Source: Planctomycetota bacterium (GTDB lineage Bacteria; Planctomycetota; UBA1135; UBA2386). From it: a stretch of DNA of 8,694 nt. The position numbers and the translations under genes were made by a program. The notes under the pieces were generated by a model, which made no database searches, had not been told where the DNA came from, and saw only the letters and a list, made by a program, of their open reading frames with translations. Position 1 is the stretch's first letter; the number at the start of each line of letters is the position of its first letter. Positions 1 through 7,866 of the stretch are shown piece after piece. Where the stretch lies: the NCBI GenBank assembly GCA_016793305.1, contig JAEUHU010000177.1:1-8694 (forward strand), given 5' to 3'.

Positions 1-9
1 GGGAACCTG

Positions 10-822
10 TCAGAGCTTGAATGCTCCGACCGTCGACTGCAGCTCCTGGGCCAGAGTCGCCAGCATCGCACCGGCGGCCGATGCTTCCTCCGCCCCTGCG
101 GCCGTGGACCGGGTTTGGCCGTCGACGTCGGCGATCGCCTTGCTGATCTCGCCGCTGGCCGAAACCGACTCGGCGACGTTGCGGGCCACGGACTCGACCG
201 AGCGCGAGCTCTGGGCCAGGTTCTGCGAGATCTCCTGGGTCGCAGCGCGCTGCTCGGAGACGGCGACGGCGATGCTGCGCGAGCTCTCGCTGACCTGGGC
301 GATCACCTGATCGATCGCGGCGATCGCCTGCACCGATTCGGTGGTGGACGCCTGGATGCGTTCGATGCGCTGCCGGATGTCCTGCGTGGCTTCCGCGGTC
401 TGCCGCGCCAGGTCCTTGACCTCGTTGGCGACGACCGAGAAACCCTTGCCCGCTTCGCCGGCGCGCGCCGCCTCGATGGTGGCGTTCAGGGCCAGCAGGT
501 TGGTCTGCTCGGCGATGTCCTGGATCGTCTCGATCACGCGTCCGATCTCGTTGGCCGCGGCCCCGAGCGCCCCGACCTTGTCGTTGCTCGAGCGCGTCAG
601 CGACGCGGCGCTGGTCGCGACGGTCGCCGCGCTGTCCGCCGACTTGGCGACCTCGCCGATGCTGGCGGTCATCTGTTCGACCGCTGCGGCGACGGTGCGG
701 AACGTCTGCGCCATGGCGTCGCTCGAGCTGCGGACCGATTGCATGTTCGCGGCCATCTGTTCGGAGGCCGCGGCGACGCTGGCGGTCTGCGAGTGGCTGC
801 GCTCGGCTCCCTCCGCGAGCTG
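10..822 (-). repeat. Receptor signalling-domain repeat, copy A
   Basis: This encodes the last 270 residues (328-597) of the heme receptor. It aligns without gaps to copy B at 1922-2734 with a constant offset of 1912 bp, and about 22 of 270 residues differ. Bases 443-534 are identical to 2355-2446. The two copies are direct repeats on the same strand. Confidence 0.85.
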
Positions 823-1803
823 CTCGGCGGTCAGCTTCAGTTCGGCCGACGAGATCGCTACGGCGATGGCCTTCTCCTGGACCTTCTCGAGGCTGCTCTG
901 CATCTGGGCCAGGAACGCGTTGGTCCACTTGCCGAGTTCGCCGATCTCGTCGCGTCGCTGCTCGTCGTGGCGAATGCGCAGATCCCCGGGGTTGTCCTCG
1001 AAGGCCTTCACCATGCGCTGGATGGGGCGGATGATCCGACGTCGCAGCAGCCAGACCAGGGTCGCGAGCCCCATGCCGGCGAGGACGAGTCCCACCAGGG
1101 CGGAACTGGCGACCTCGGCCCGTGCTTCGGCCCGGATCGGCGCCATTGATGTCCGAACCTCGAAGGCGCCGTGCACCTCACCGACCTTCCAGTTCTCCAT
1201 CCGGAAGCCAAGGGGGTCCTTGCCGTCACCGGTGGCCGACGCCTTCGGGTCGCCGTGGCAGGCCATGCAATTCTCGCTCAGCCGGATGACGTGCTGGTAC
1301 ACCATCACGTCGTTCTCCTCGTCGATGCGCCACGCGCTGAGCTTGCCGCCCTTCGTCGCGGAAGCGGTCAGCTCGTCGAGCAACGCCGCGCGGAACTTCC
1401 CGGCCTTCGGATCCTCGGTGGGATCGTACTTCGGGTTGCGTGCGTCGCGTGAGGTGAGGGTCAGGTCCATTCCGGCGCCGGCAGCCGCGCCTTCCGCCGC
1501 GGCGATCGCCGCGATCACGGGGATGGCTGCGAAGGCTCGTGTGCTGCGGTAGTCACCATTGGATCTCTGCATCTCCTCGCGGGCTCCCGCCAGCAGCACC
1601 TTCATGTCGATGGCGCCGCTCTCGTGCATCGACGCGACGTGAGCCCCGGCCGACTCGGCGGCCTTGACGACCGCCAGCGCCCGGTCGGCCGCCGCTTCCA
1701 GGGTCCTCTGCTCGGCCTGCGTCATGCCGATCAGAGTGGATGTCCCCATCATGGTGGCAAGGACACCGGCAACCGAGAGCACGATCGTGGCTTGGATCTT
1801 CAT
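10..1803 (-). CDS. Methyl-accepting chemotaxis protein with periplasmic c-type heme (Tll0287/DUF3365-like) sensor domain
   Basis: 597-residue inner-membrane chemoreceptor. In order: a hydrophobic N-terminal segment (about 5-27); a periplasmic domain (about 30-230); a second membrane helix (about 234-253); HAMP (about 255-307, ending in the DEIGELGKW motif); and a long coiled-coil signalling domain whose conserved hairpin tip lies at about 430-462 ([19 protein letters not shown]). The periplasmic domain has the DUF3365/Tll0287 pattern: an ARNPKYDP segment near 121-128, then C179-M-A-C182-H183 followed by GDP, a covalent heme c attachment motif, then a [18 protein letters not shown] stretch. 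Related heme receptors are thought to sense redox state or small ligands; the ligand here is unknown. The receptor should bind CheW/CheA and modulate CheA phosphorylation. The C terminus (GAFKL) lacks an NWETF-type CheR/CheB docking pentapeptide. The ATG at 1803 starts directly before the membrane helix, but no clear ribosome binding site precedes it. The gene lies 118 bp downstream of a receptor with an almost identical signalling domain. The family call is firm; the heme-sensing role is inferred from the motif. Confidence 0.95.
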   Translation of the reverse strand: MKIQATIVLSVAGVLATMMGTSTLIGMTQAEQRTLEAAADRALAVVKAAESAGAHVASMHESGAIDMKVLLAGAREEMQRSNGDYRSTRAFAAIPVIAAIAAAEGAAAGAGMDLTLTSRDARNPKYDPTEDPKAGKFRAALLDELTASATKGGKLSAWRIDEENDVMVYQHVIRLSENCMACHGDPKASATGDGKDPLGFRMENWKVGEVHGAFEVRTSMAPIRAEARAEVASSALVGLVLAGMGLATLVWLLRRRIIRPIQRMVKAFEDNPGDLRIRHDEQRRDEIGELGKWTNAFLAQMQSSLEKVQEKAIAVAISSAELKLTAEQLAEGAERSHSQTASVAAASEQMAANMQSVRSSSDAMAQTFRTVAAAVEQMTASIGEVAKSADSAATVATSAASLTRSSNDKVGALGAAANEIGRVIETIQDIAEQTNLLALNATIEAARAGEAGKGFSVVANEVKDLARQTAEATQDIRQRIERIQASTTESVQAIAAIDQVIAQVSESSRSIAVAVSEQRAATQEISQNLAQSSRSVESVARNVAESVSASGEISKAIADVDGQTRSTAAGAEEASAAGAMLATLAQELQSTVGAFKL

Positions 1804-1921
1804 GGGTCTGCGTGAGGGTCGATTTCGTCAACCGCGCCGCGCCGCCTTGAGGCGGTCATGGCCTCGCAGCCCCAGGACGGCGAGGAGTCGGGACTTCGGG
1901 CGAGTCGCCGGCGTCGTGTGC

Positions 1922-2734
1922 CTAGACCTGGAAGGTCCCAACGGTCGCCTGCAACTCGCGCGCGAGATCCGCCAACGTCGCGCCGGCGGTCGACGTCTCC
2001 TCCGCCCCTGCGGCCGTGGACCGGGTCTGGCCGTCGACGTCGGCGATCGCCTTGCTGATCTCGCCGCTGGCCGAGACCGACTCCTCGACGTTGCGGGCCA
2101 CGGACTCGACCGAACGGGAGCTCTGCGCCAGGTTCTGCGAGATCTCCTGGGTTGCGGCGCGTTGCTCCGCGACCGCGACGGCGATGCTGCGCGAACTCTC
2201 GCTGACCTGCGCGATCACCTGATCGATCGCCGCGATCGCCTGCACCGACTCGGTGGTCGACGCCTGGATGCGCTCGATGCGCTTCCGGATGTCCTGCGTG
2301 GCCTCCGCGGTCTGCCGCGCCAGGTCCTTGACCTCGTTGGCGACGACCGAGAAGCCCTTGCCCGCTTCGCCGGCGCGCGCCGCCTCGATGGTGGCGTTCA
2401 GGGCCAGCAGGTTGGTCTGCTCGGCGATGTCCTGGATCGTCTCGATGACGCGCCCGATCTCGTTGGCCGCGGCCCCGAGTGCGCCGACCTTCTCGTTGCT
2501 CGAGCGCGTCAGCGACGCGGCGCTGGTCGCGACGTTGGCGGCGTTGTCGGCCGACTTCGCGACCTCGCCGATGCTGGCGGTCATCTGCTCGACCGCCGCG
2601 GCGACGGTGCGGAACGTCTGCGCCATCGCCTCGCTCGAGCTGCTGACCGACTTCATGTTCGCGGCCATCTCCTCGGACGCGGCGGCGACGCTGGTGGTCT
2701 GCGCCTTGCTGCGCTCGGCCCCTTCGGCGAGCTG
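1922..2734 (-). repeat. Receptor signalling-domain repeat, copy B
   Basis: This encodes residues 510-779 of the Cache receptor and is the partner of copy A at 10-822. Similarity falls away abruptly upstream of the shared QLAEGAERS segment, so the HAMP and sensor regions of the two receptors are not part of the repeat. Confidence 0.85.
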
Positions 2735-4261
2735 GCGCGCGGTCGCGGTCAGCTGCGTCGAGGCGGCGCTGACGCCGTTCGCCTTCGCGGCGACGCTGCG
2801 GATCGTCTCCTGCAGCTTGCCGAGGAAGCGGTTGAACCACATGCCGAGCTCGCCGAGCTCGTCCCTGCGGGTCTCGTCGAGACGCGCGCGCAGGTCACCC
2901 TCCCCTTCGGCGATGTCCTTCAACGCGGTGACACTGGCGTGGATCGGCTTGGTCAGCTGGCGGCCGAGCCAGATCGCGATCCCCGTGATCGCGAGCGCGG
3001 CGGTGACCAGCAGCAGCAGCGACGAACGCAGCATGCTGGCGGTCGCCTGTTCGGCGATGCCGTGCACGGTGGCGACACCGGCCAGCACCTCGTCGCTCTC
3101 CGCCTTGGCGACCATCGCCCAGTGGCGACCGAACACCTCGAGCGGCATCCATGCCGAGACCTCGGAGTCGCCATCGGCGTCCTGGATCGTGCCCGAACCG
3201 CTCTTGCCGGCGAGGGCCTGCGTCACCGCGTCGATCTCGAGGCGGCCCTGCTTCGGGTTGCGGTGCGATGCGGCGACCGTGTGGGTCTCCGGCTGGTGCC
3301 GCGAGTCGGAGCGCATCAGGTGGTCGGGGCCGACGAGCACCACTTCGCCGGTCTCGCCGAGGCCGTCGCGCGCGGTGGCGACGGCGTTGATGCGATCGAG
3401 CGGCACCTGGATCGCCGCGTAGCCGATCCGCTTGCCGTCCTTCGTGACCGGCATGCCGAGGAACGCCGCCGGCGCGTCGTAGCTCGGCGTGTAGAGCGCG
3501 AAGTCGGCGAACGCGACCTGGTCGTCCGCGGTGCGCGTCAGCTCGCGGTAGAGCTTGCCGAGGCCGGAGTCCACCCACGGGCCGCTCTGCAGCGACGTGG
3601 CGAAGTCGAGCTCCTTGAACACCGAGTAGACGACGCGGCCCTCCGGCTCGATCAGGAAGACGTCGTAGAAGCCGAACGACTGCTGCATCGCGGTCATGCC
3701 GCCGTGATGCCGGGCGTGCACCTGCGCGTAGTCGGTGCCGTCCTGCGGATCGACCAGCAGGTGCTTCTTGCCGAGCGGGTTCGGGTTGCGCTGCACGTAG
3801 ACGAGCTGCGCGAAGGTCGACACGGCGTCGAGGCGCGCCAGCGCACGATCGCTGCCACTCGCCTGGCCCGGCACGACGCGGCGGTACTCGCGGTCGAAGT
3901 CGCCGAGCCAGTAGCGGCCAAGTTCGTCGCGCGCCGCCGTGGCGTCGGGGCCGCGCATCTGCTCGGCGAGCGTCTGGATGCTCGCGGTGAACTCCGACAG
4001 GCCTTCCTGCGTGGTCGGCTGGGTGGCCAGCGTCTGCAGTTCTGCGCGCAGGGACTCGAAGTAGTGCTGCAGGTGGCTGCGGCGGGCCGCCGTGACCGCG
4101 GCGAGGCCGTCGATGCCCACCTTGGCGAGAGCCTCCGAGGCGCCCGCTTCGAGGTCGGTACTGCTGCTCGAGCTCAGTTGGTACGAAGTCCAACCCACGG
4201 CGATGGTCGGGACCATGGCGCAGGCGAGCAGGGTGGCGACGAGGCGGGTGCGGATCGACAT
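1922..4261 (-). CDS. Methyl-accepting chemotaxis protein with large periplasmic double-Cache-like sensor
   Basis: 779-residue chemoreceptor when started at the ATG at 4261 (MSIRTRL, a short basic leader before the first membrane helix). TM1 is about 7-27, the periplasmic region about 28-411, TM2 about 412-432, HAMP about 433-486, and the signalling domain runs to the end with the [19 protein letters not shown] hairpin tip. The periplasmic part has features of double Cache (dCache_1-like) sensors: a long N-terminal helix, then [21 protein letters not shown] near 251-271, [12 protein letters not shown] near 280-291, and [20 protein letters not shown] near 300-319. Cache sensors of this kind usually bind small organic ligands such as amino or organic acids; the ligand cannot be read from sequence. 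The frame is open further upstream to 4480, but that stretch overlaps meaB and is arginine/proline-rich with no domain character, so I rejected it. An in-frame ATG at 4291 is possible but would place ten extra residues before the basic leader. No CheR docking pentapeptide (ends GTFQV). The signalling half is a near copy of that in the downstream receptor. Confidence 0.93.
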   Translation of the reverse strand: MSIRTRLVATLLACAMVPTIAVGWTSYQLSSSSSTDLEAGASEALAKVGIDGLAAVTAARRSHLQHYFESLRAELQTLATQPTTQEGLSEFTASIQTLAEQMRGPDATAARDELGRYWLGDFDREYRRVVPGQASGSDRALARLDAVSTFAQLVYVQRNPNPLGKKHLLVDPQDGTDYAQVHARHHGGMTAMQQSFGFYDVFLIEPEGRVVYSVFKELDFATSLQSGPWVDSGLGKLYRELTRTADDQVAFADFALYTPSYDAPAAFLGMPVTKDGKRIGYAAIQVPLDRINAVATARDGLGETGEVVLVGPDHLMRSDSRHQPETHTVAASHRNPKQGRLEIDAVTQALAGKSGSGTIQDADGDSEVSAWMPLEVFGRHWAMVAKAESDEVLAGVATVHGIAEQATASMLRSSLLLLVTAALAITGIAIWLGRQLTKPIHASVTALKDIAEGEGDLRARLDETRRDELGELGMWFNRFLGKLQETIRSVAAKANGVSAASTQLTATARQLAEGAERSKAQTTSVAAASEEMAANMKSVSSSSEAMAQTFRTVAAAVEQMTASIGEVAKSADNAANVATSAASLTRSSNEKVGALGAAANEIGRVIETIQDIAEQTNLLALNATIEAARAGEAGKGFSVVANEVKDLARQTAEATQDIRKRIERIQASTTESVQAIAAIDQVIAQVSESSRSIAVAVAEQRAATQEISQNLAQSSRSVESVARNVEESVSASGEISKAIADVDGQTRSTAAGAEETSTAGATLADLARELQATVGTFQV

Positions 4262-4320
4262 GCGTGTGGCGCTCGGAGTTCCGCTTCCCATCGGCGGGCG
4301 AAGCACCCGGAATCCAGTCC

Positions 4321-4350
4321 CCCACGGTCGAGGTCGGACCGTTCCGTGGG
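4321..4350. promoter_or_regulatory. Inverted repeat between meaB and the Cache receptor gene
   Basis: Arms CCCACGG (4321-4327) and CCGTGGG (4344-4350) are perfectly complementary and enclose a smaller symmetric GGTC-G-GACC (4332-4340). The element is about 50 bp past the meaB stop and 60-90 bp before the receptor start. It could be an operator, or a stem-loop at the end of the meaB transcript. No T-run follows on the minus strand, so a classical intrinsic terminator is not supported. Confidence 0.3.
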
Positions 4351-4400
4351 TGTGCCGACCGCCGTCGGGGCTCGCCGAGGAGCGGCCGGTGGCAGGGCCG

Positions 4401-5378
4401 TCAGCGAGTCGGGCGCCGCTGTGCGAGCAGGGCTCTCGCCACCGCACCCGGCAAGGCGCGGCCGGCCGCCACGTCGGCACGGGCCAGCTCGAGCGCGGCG
4501 GCGAGCCCCGGGGTCGCCAGCAGGTCGGCGACCAGTCGTTCGCGCAGCGCCTGTTCGAGCCACTCGCTCGCCTGTCGGGTCCGCCGAGCGGCGAACGACC
4601 CGTCGGCGCGCTGCCGAGCCTGGTGCGCCTCGATCGCCTGCCACAGTTCGTCCAGTCCCCGGCCGGTCAGCGAGGAGCCGATCACGACCGGCGGCGGGGC
4701 GGCTTCGCCGCCGTGCAGGATGCGCATCGCCAGCAGGCACTGCTGGGCGGCGCGGTCGGCGGCGGCGGCGAGATCGCCGTCGGCCTTGTGGATCAGGATG
4801 CCGTCGGCCAGTTCCATCACGCCGCGCTTGATGCCCTGCAGCTCGTCCCCGGCGGCTGGCGACAGCAGCAGCAGGAAGAAATCGACCATGCCGTGCACCG
4901 CGACCTCGGACTGCCCGGTACCGATCGTCTCGACGAGCACGACGTCGAAGCCGGCCGCTTCGCAGACGAGCATCGCTTCGCGGGTGCGGGCCGCGACGCC
5001 GCCGAGCGTGTCGCCACCCGGCGTCGGGCGCACGAACGCGTTGCCGTGGCGACTCAGGTTCGCCATGCGCGTCTTGTCGCCGAGGATGCTGCCGCCGGTG
5101 ACCGATGAGCTGGGATCGACGGCGAGCACCGCGACCTTCCTGCCGGCGTCGCACAGCCGCGTGCCGAGGGCCTCGATCAACGTGCTCTTGCCGACGCCTG
5201 GAGCCCCGGTGATGCCGACTCGCAGGGCGCCGCCACTGTGCGGCAACAGCTCCTGCAGCAGCCGTTCGGCGGACGTCGCGTCCGCTTCGCTGCGGCTCTC
5301 GACCAGCGTGATGCCGCGCGCCAGGGCGCTGCGGTCGCCGCGACGGATGCGTTCGGCCAGCTCGGCGGGGGACGTCAC
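4401..5378 (-). CDS. meaB: Methylmalonyl-CoA mutase-associated GTPase MeaB (ArgK family)
   Basis: 325-residue cytoplasmic P-loop GTPase of the G3E class. MeaB-type proteins load and protect the adenosylcobalamin cofactor of methylmalonyl-CoA mutase, using GTP hydrolysis, in the propionyl-CoA to succinyl-CoA route; older annotations call the family ArgK. Visible motifs: helical N terminus with ITLVESR (23-29); Walker A GAPGVGKS (58-65); DPSSS (88-92) followed by [11 protein letters not shown] (95-105); NAFVRPTP (113-120); [13 protein letters not shown] (124-136); G3-region [10 protein letters not shown] (149-158); [19 protein letters not shown] (166-184); and the G4 motif, which reads H197-K-A-D200 instead of the usual NKAD. 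The C-terminal helices (about 245-310) match the dimerisation arm of the family, and the length is normal. The start is a GTG at 5378, chosen because it gives the standard family N terminus; no strong ribosome binding site is visible. No mutase or propionyl-CoA carboxylase gene is seen here. The gene is divergent from the Sel1 lipoprotein gene across 127 bp. Family assignment is firm; the G4 change leaves nucleotide affinity uncertain. Confidence 0.95.
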   Translation of the reverse strand: MTSPAELAERIRRGDRSALARGITLVESRSEADATSAERLLQELLPHSGGALRVGITGAPGVGKSTLIEALGTRLCDAGRKVAVLAVDPSSSVTGGSILGDKTRMANLSRHGNAFVRPTPGGDTLGGVAARTREAMLVCEAAGFDVVLVETIGTGQSEVAVHGMVDFFLLLLSPAAGDELQGIKRGVMELADGILIHKADGDLAAAADRAAQQCLLAMRILHGGEAAPPPVVIGSSLTGRGLDELWQAIEAHQARQRADGSFAARRTRQASEWLEQALRERLVADLLATPGLAAALELARADVAAGRALPGAVARALLAQRRPTR

Positions 5379-5424
5379 GAGCCGAACGCTACGCGCGCGT
5401 AGTCGCCGGTCCAGGGTTCGATCG

Positions 5425-5461
5425 TGAAGGAATCTTCATCCACGGCCGTGGATCTTCATCC
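5425..5461. promoter_or_regulatory. Compound palindrome with flanking direct repeats in the divergent meaB / Sel1 gap
   Basis: A perfect 16-bp palindrome, ATCCACGGCCGTGGAT, occupies 5438-5453. It is overlapped by two exact copies of ATCTTCATCC at 5432-5441 and 5452-5461, 20 bp apart (about two helical turns), and a small inverted repeat TGAAG-GAAT-CTTCA lies at 5425-5438. The block sits in the 127-bp gap between the GTG of meaB (5378) and the ATG of the Sel1 gene (5506), and it is AT-richer than its surroundings. Placement and symmetry suggest a dimeric-regulator operator serving one or both divergent genes. No regulator can be named and no convincing -35/-10 pair was seen. Confidence 0.45.
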
Positions 5462-5505
5462 GGCGCGGATCCAGCCGAAGGGGGCGCGGGCTCGATGCAC
5501 GGCCC

Positions 5506-6312
5506 ATGCGAAGGAACCGACGAAGTGCGAACGGGGTGTTGCTGCCGCTGCTCGGGCTGCTGACCGGCTGTGCCGCGCTGGGGCATCGCGAGGACGCCGT
5601 CACGCTGTTCTCCCGGGCTCTGGCGGTGGACACGGCCGAGGCCTCGGGGCCCGACCTGGTGCGCGCGGCGCTCGACTACGCGCGCGCTGCGGAGCTCGGC
5701 CACCCTGGCGCGGCGAACAACCTGGGCCTGCTGTTCCATGCCGGGCGCGGGGTGGCACAGGACCATGCAGAGGCGAGGCGCTGGTTCGACCGCGCGGTCG
5801 CTGCCGGGTTCGCCGGTGCGAACGTCAACCTCGGCGTGATGGCGTTCTACGGCCAAGGTGGGTCGCGCGACCTCGACCGGGCGCGCGACCTGCTGGCGAC
5901 GGCGGCCTCGGCGGGCGACCTGCGGGCGGTGACGCTGCTCGGTTCGTGGGACTACGAAGGGGCGGGTGGCTCCGCGATCGACCGGGCCGCCGCAGCGCGC
6001 TGGTACACGGTCGCGGCCGAACACGGGGTCGTCGTGGCGCAGCATCGACTCGGGCGCATGTTGCTGGCCGGGGACGGGGTCGAGGCCGACCCGGTCGAGG
6101 GAATGCACTGGCTGCGAGCCGCGGCCGAGGCCGGCGACGCCGCGGCACAGCGCGAACTCGCGCGGTGCCTGCAGCGAGGCGATGGGGGCTCAGCCGATCC
6201 GGAAGGCGCACGCGCCTGGCTCGCGCGCGAGGCATCCGGCGGGGACCGAGCTGCGCAGGACCTGCTGACGGGGCTGGGCGCGCCGGCCGCGACGCCGCCA
6301 TCGCGCGACTGA
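5506..6312 (+). CDS. Sel1-repeat (TPR-like) lipoprotein
   Basis: 268 residues. The N terminus is a lipoprotein signal peptide: basic n-region MRRNRRS, hydrophobic stretch 11-20, and a lipobox LTGC with the lipidated cysteine at residue 22, so the mature protein should be membrane-anchored and periplasmic (or outer-membrane). The remainder is about five Sel1-like repeats of 36-37 residues. Equivalent glycines lie at about 65, 101, 137, 174 and 210, with the next at 246 beginning a partial last repeat. Typical elements are AANNLGLLFHAGRGVAQDHAEARRW-like and AQHRLGRMLLAGDGVEADP-like segments (each repeat has an ALG-x-hydrophobic-x-GxGV pattern). Sel1 repeats form alpha-solenoids that bind partner proteins and have no catalytic activity; family members act in secretion, envelope and signalling complexes. 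The partner is unknown here. The ATG at 5506 was chosen because it gives a complete signal peptide, although the purine-rich AAGGGGG stretch lies about 20 bp upstream, further than ideal. The sequence is intact, ending 204 bp before the sensor kinase. Confidence 0.9.
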   Translation: MRRNRRSANGVLLPLLGLLTGCAALGHREDAVTLFSRALAVDTAEASGPDLVRAALDYARAAELGHPGAANNLGLLFHAGRGVAQDHAEARRWFDRAVAAGFAGANVNLGVMAFYGQGGSRDLDRARDLLATAASAGDLRAVTLLGSWDYEGAGGSAIDRAAAARWYTVAAEHGVVVAQHRLGRMLLAGDGVEADPVEGMHWLRAAAEAGDAAAQRELARCLQRGDGGSADPEGARAWLAREASGGDRAAQDLLTGLGAPAATPPSRD

Positions 6313-6324
6313 GAGGATCGCGAA

Positions 6325-6341
6325 AAGCGGCCCGGGCCGTT
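6325..6341 (+). terminator. Possible weak stem-loop after the Sel1 gene
   Basis: The palindrome CGGCCCGGGCCG (6328-6339), flanked by A's on the left and TT on the right, begins about 15 bp after the Sel1 stop codon. The loop-forming stem is short and there is no real T-run. It may slow or end transcription, but could be chance in GC-rich DNA. The rest of the 6313-6516 gap shows only the ribosome binding site noted separately. Confidence 0.2.
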
Positions 6342-6505
6342 CGCCTGCCGGATTCCGGAGGCCACCGCGGCGAGGCCCTTGCCGAGGTCTCACGGCGAGA
6401 CGTTCTCGGCACCACGTCGAGAAACCGGGCAAGCCCCTATCAACCTGGTCGCCAGGCGGACCGATGTCGGGCCCGACGCAGGTCGCTCGCCCGACCTCGC
6501 CGCAC

Positions 6506-6511
6506 AAGGGA
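6506..6511 (+). promoter_or_regulatory. Ribosome binding site for the hybrid sensor kinase
   Basis: AAGGGA lies five bases before the ATG at 6517. It decides the start against an upstream in-frame ATG at 6379, which has no comparable site and would add 46 residues without domain character. Confidence 0.6.
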
Positions 6512-6516
6512 AGCCC

Positions 6517-7866
6517 ATGCCATCCGTCTCGCCGACCGACGCCGAACACGCTCGCCTCGAAGCACTGCAGGCATGCCGTGTGCTCGACACGCCACCGGAG
6601 CTCGAGTTCGACGACGTGGTGCGGATCGCCGCCAGGGTGTGTGGGGTTCCGGTCGCGCTGGTCAGCTTCGTCGATGCCGATCGGCAGTGGTTCAAGGCCC
6701 GTGTCGGGCTCGCCGCGACCGAGACACCCCGCGAGTTCGCGTTCTGCTCGCACGCGATCGCCGACGATCGGCTGTTCCTGGTGCCCGATGCGTTGGGGGA
6801 TGCACGTTTCGCGACGAACCCCCTGGTGCTGGGCGACCCGCACATCCGCTTCTACGCGGGTTCGCCGATCGTCGACTCGGCTGGGCACCGGCTCGGCACC
6901 GTCTGTGTGATCGACACGCGGCCGCGCGGGCTCGACGAGTCGCAGGCCGAAGTGCTCCGCGCGTTGAGTCGCCAGGTGGCCATGATGCTCGAGGTCCGCC
7001 GTGGTGCCTCGGCGACGTCGCGGCTCGCCGAGGACCTGGCCGCGGCGACGCAGCGCTTGCAGTTGGTGATCGGTGCGTCGTGCGACGGCATCTTCGAGGT
7101 CGACATCGCCCGTCGGCGCGTCTCGCTCAGTGCGCGCGCCTGGGAGATGCTCAGCCTGCCGGGCGTCGACGGCGAGGTGCCGCTCGAGCTGGTGCTGGCG
7201 CAGTGCCATGGCGAGGACCTGCGTGTGCTGCTGCACAGCGCCGTGCGCCACCTCCGCCGCCAGGAACCCTTCGACGTCGAGTGTCGACTGCTCGGCGGCG
7301 ACGGTGTGCATCGCTGGTTCCGGATCCGCGGCGTCGCCGTGCGCGATCCCGCAGGGCGCGCCGTGCGCATGGTCGGGGCGTTGATCGACGTGCACGACCG
7401 ACGCATCGCCAGCGACACGCTGATGCGGCTGTCCGAGCTGCTCGAGGAGTCGCAGCAGCAGGCCGAGGTCGGTGGCTGGGAGTACGAACTCGAGAGCGAC
7501 ACGCTGTCCTGGACCCGCGAGACCTATCGCATCCACGACCTGCCGCCGTTCTCGACCATGCCCACCGTCGAGCAGGCGATCGGCTTCTACACGCCTGAGT
7601 CGCAGCCGGTGATCCGTGGCGCGGTGAGGCGGCGATCCGCACCGGGGCGACGTTCTCGCACGAACTCGAGCTGGTCACCGCGAAGGGGCGGCGCATCTGG
7701 GTGCGCGCGACCGGCCGCGCGGTCCGCGAGGGCGAGCGCACGGTGCGCATCCACGGCGCCTTCCAGGACATCACCGACCGCAAGATGGCGGCCGTCGAGC
7801 TGCTGCGCGCCAAGGAAGCGGCCGAGAGCTCGAGCCGCGCGAAGAGCGCGTTCCTGGCGGCGATGA
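6517..7866 (+). CDS. Hybrid sensor histidine kinase, N-terminal part (GAF-PAS-PAS), frameshifted
   Basis: As sequenced this frame encodes 449 residues, but only 1-370 are genuine. From the single-base loss near 7626 onward it reads an arginine/alanine/serine-rich nonsense tail to a chance stop at 7864-7866. The start is the ATG at 6517 (MPSVSPTDAEHARLEAL), which has a good ribosome binding site; the frame is open further upstream, but those residues have no family character. Domains: GAF at about 25-160, with the typical LDTPPELEFD, SFVDADRQWFKARVGL, EFAFCSHAI, RFYAGSPI and GTVCVID elements; a PAS_3-type domain at about 180-295 with the SCDGIFEVDI start and RWFRIRGVAV strand; and the first half of a second PAS domain (about 315-370, GGWEYELESDTLSW). 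No membrane segment or signal peptide is visible, so the protein should be cytoplasmic. The second half of PAS2 and the whole kinase continue in the next frame (next entry). This is probably one gene interrupted by a sequencing error or a very recent mutation. Confidence 0.85.
   Translation: MPSVSPTDAEHARLEALQACRVLDTPPELEFDDVVRIAARVCGVPVALVSFVDADRQWFKARVGLAATETPREFAFCSHAIADDRLFLVPDALGDARFATNPLVLGDPHIRFYAGSPIVDSAGHRLGTVCVIDTRPRGLDESQAEVLRALSRQVAMMLEVRRGASATSRLAEDLAAATQRLQLVIGASCDGIFEVDIARRRVSLSARAWEMLSLPGVDGEVPLELVLAQCHGEDLRVLLHSAVRHLRRQEPFDVECRLLGGDGVHRWFRIRGVAVRDPAGRAVRMVGALIDVHDRRIASDTLMRLSELLEESQQQAEVGGWEYELESDTLSWTRETYRIHDLPPFSTMPTVEQAIGFYTPESQPVIRGAVRRRSAPGRRSRTNSSWSPRRGGASGCARPAARSARASARCASTAPSRTSPTARWRPSSCCAPRKRPRARAARRARSWRR
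7624..7628 (+). other. Frameshift site 1 in the hybrid kinase (apparent loss of one G)
   Basis: The frame coding for the GAF and first PAS domains ends sensibly at GCG-GTG (…VIRGAV) just before this point, and the expected PAS continuation (E-A-A-I-R-T-G) begins at GAG 7626 in another frame. Reading GTGGAG instead of GTGAG restores one continuous PAS domain. The deduced shift is minus one base. Confidence 0.88.

Noticed and set aside
1826..1831. TTGACG on the minus strand just before the heme receptor as a -35 box.
   Set aside because: A -10 box at proper spacing would fall on the start codon itself.
1842..1855. Short stem CCGCC-TTGA-GGCGG between the two receptor genes, as a terminator.
   Set aside because: It has only five base pairs, no T-run on either strand, and sits in GC-rich DNA where such stems are common.
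4280..4315. GCCGATGG on the minus strand upstream of the Cache receptor resembles the -10 element of flagellar sigma-28 promoters (GCCGATAA).
   Set aside because: The sequence 11 bases upstream does not resemble the TAAAGTTT -35 element, so the half match is not enough.
4262..4480. N-terminal extension of the Cache receptor by 73 residues.
   Set aside because: It overlaps the end of meaB, is Arg/Pro-rich, and would bury the clear signal-anchor start at 4261.
1664..4831. A very long open plus-strand frame (over 1000 codons) antisense to the Cache receptor, parts of the heme receptor and meaB.
   Set aside because: It is arginine/glycine/alanine-rich with no domain character and lies opposite well-recognised genes. 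Long antisense open frames are expected in GC-rich coding DNA.
6190..7536. Long minus-strand open frame opposite the sensor kinase.
   Set aside because: It is a shadow frame with no recognisable motifs, opposite GAF and PAS domains.
5424..7598. Long plus-strand frame across the Sel1 gene and the GAF/PAS region.
   Set aside because: It is arginine-rich nonsense in the wrong frame relative to the Sel1 repeats and GAF domain, both of which have convincing proteins.
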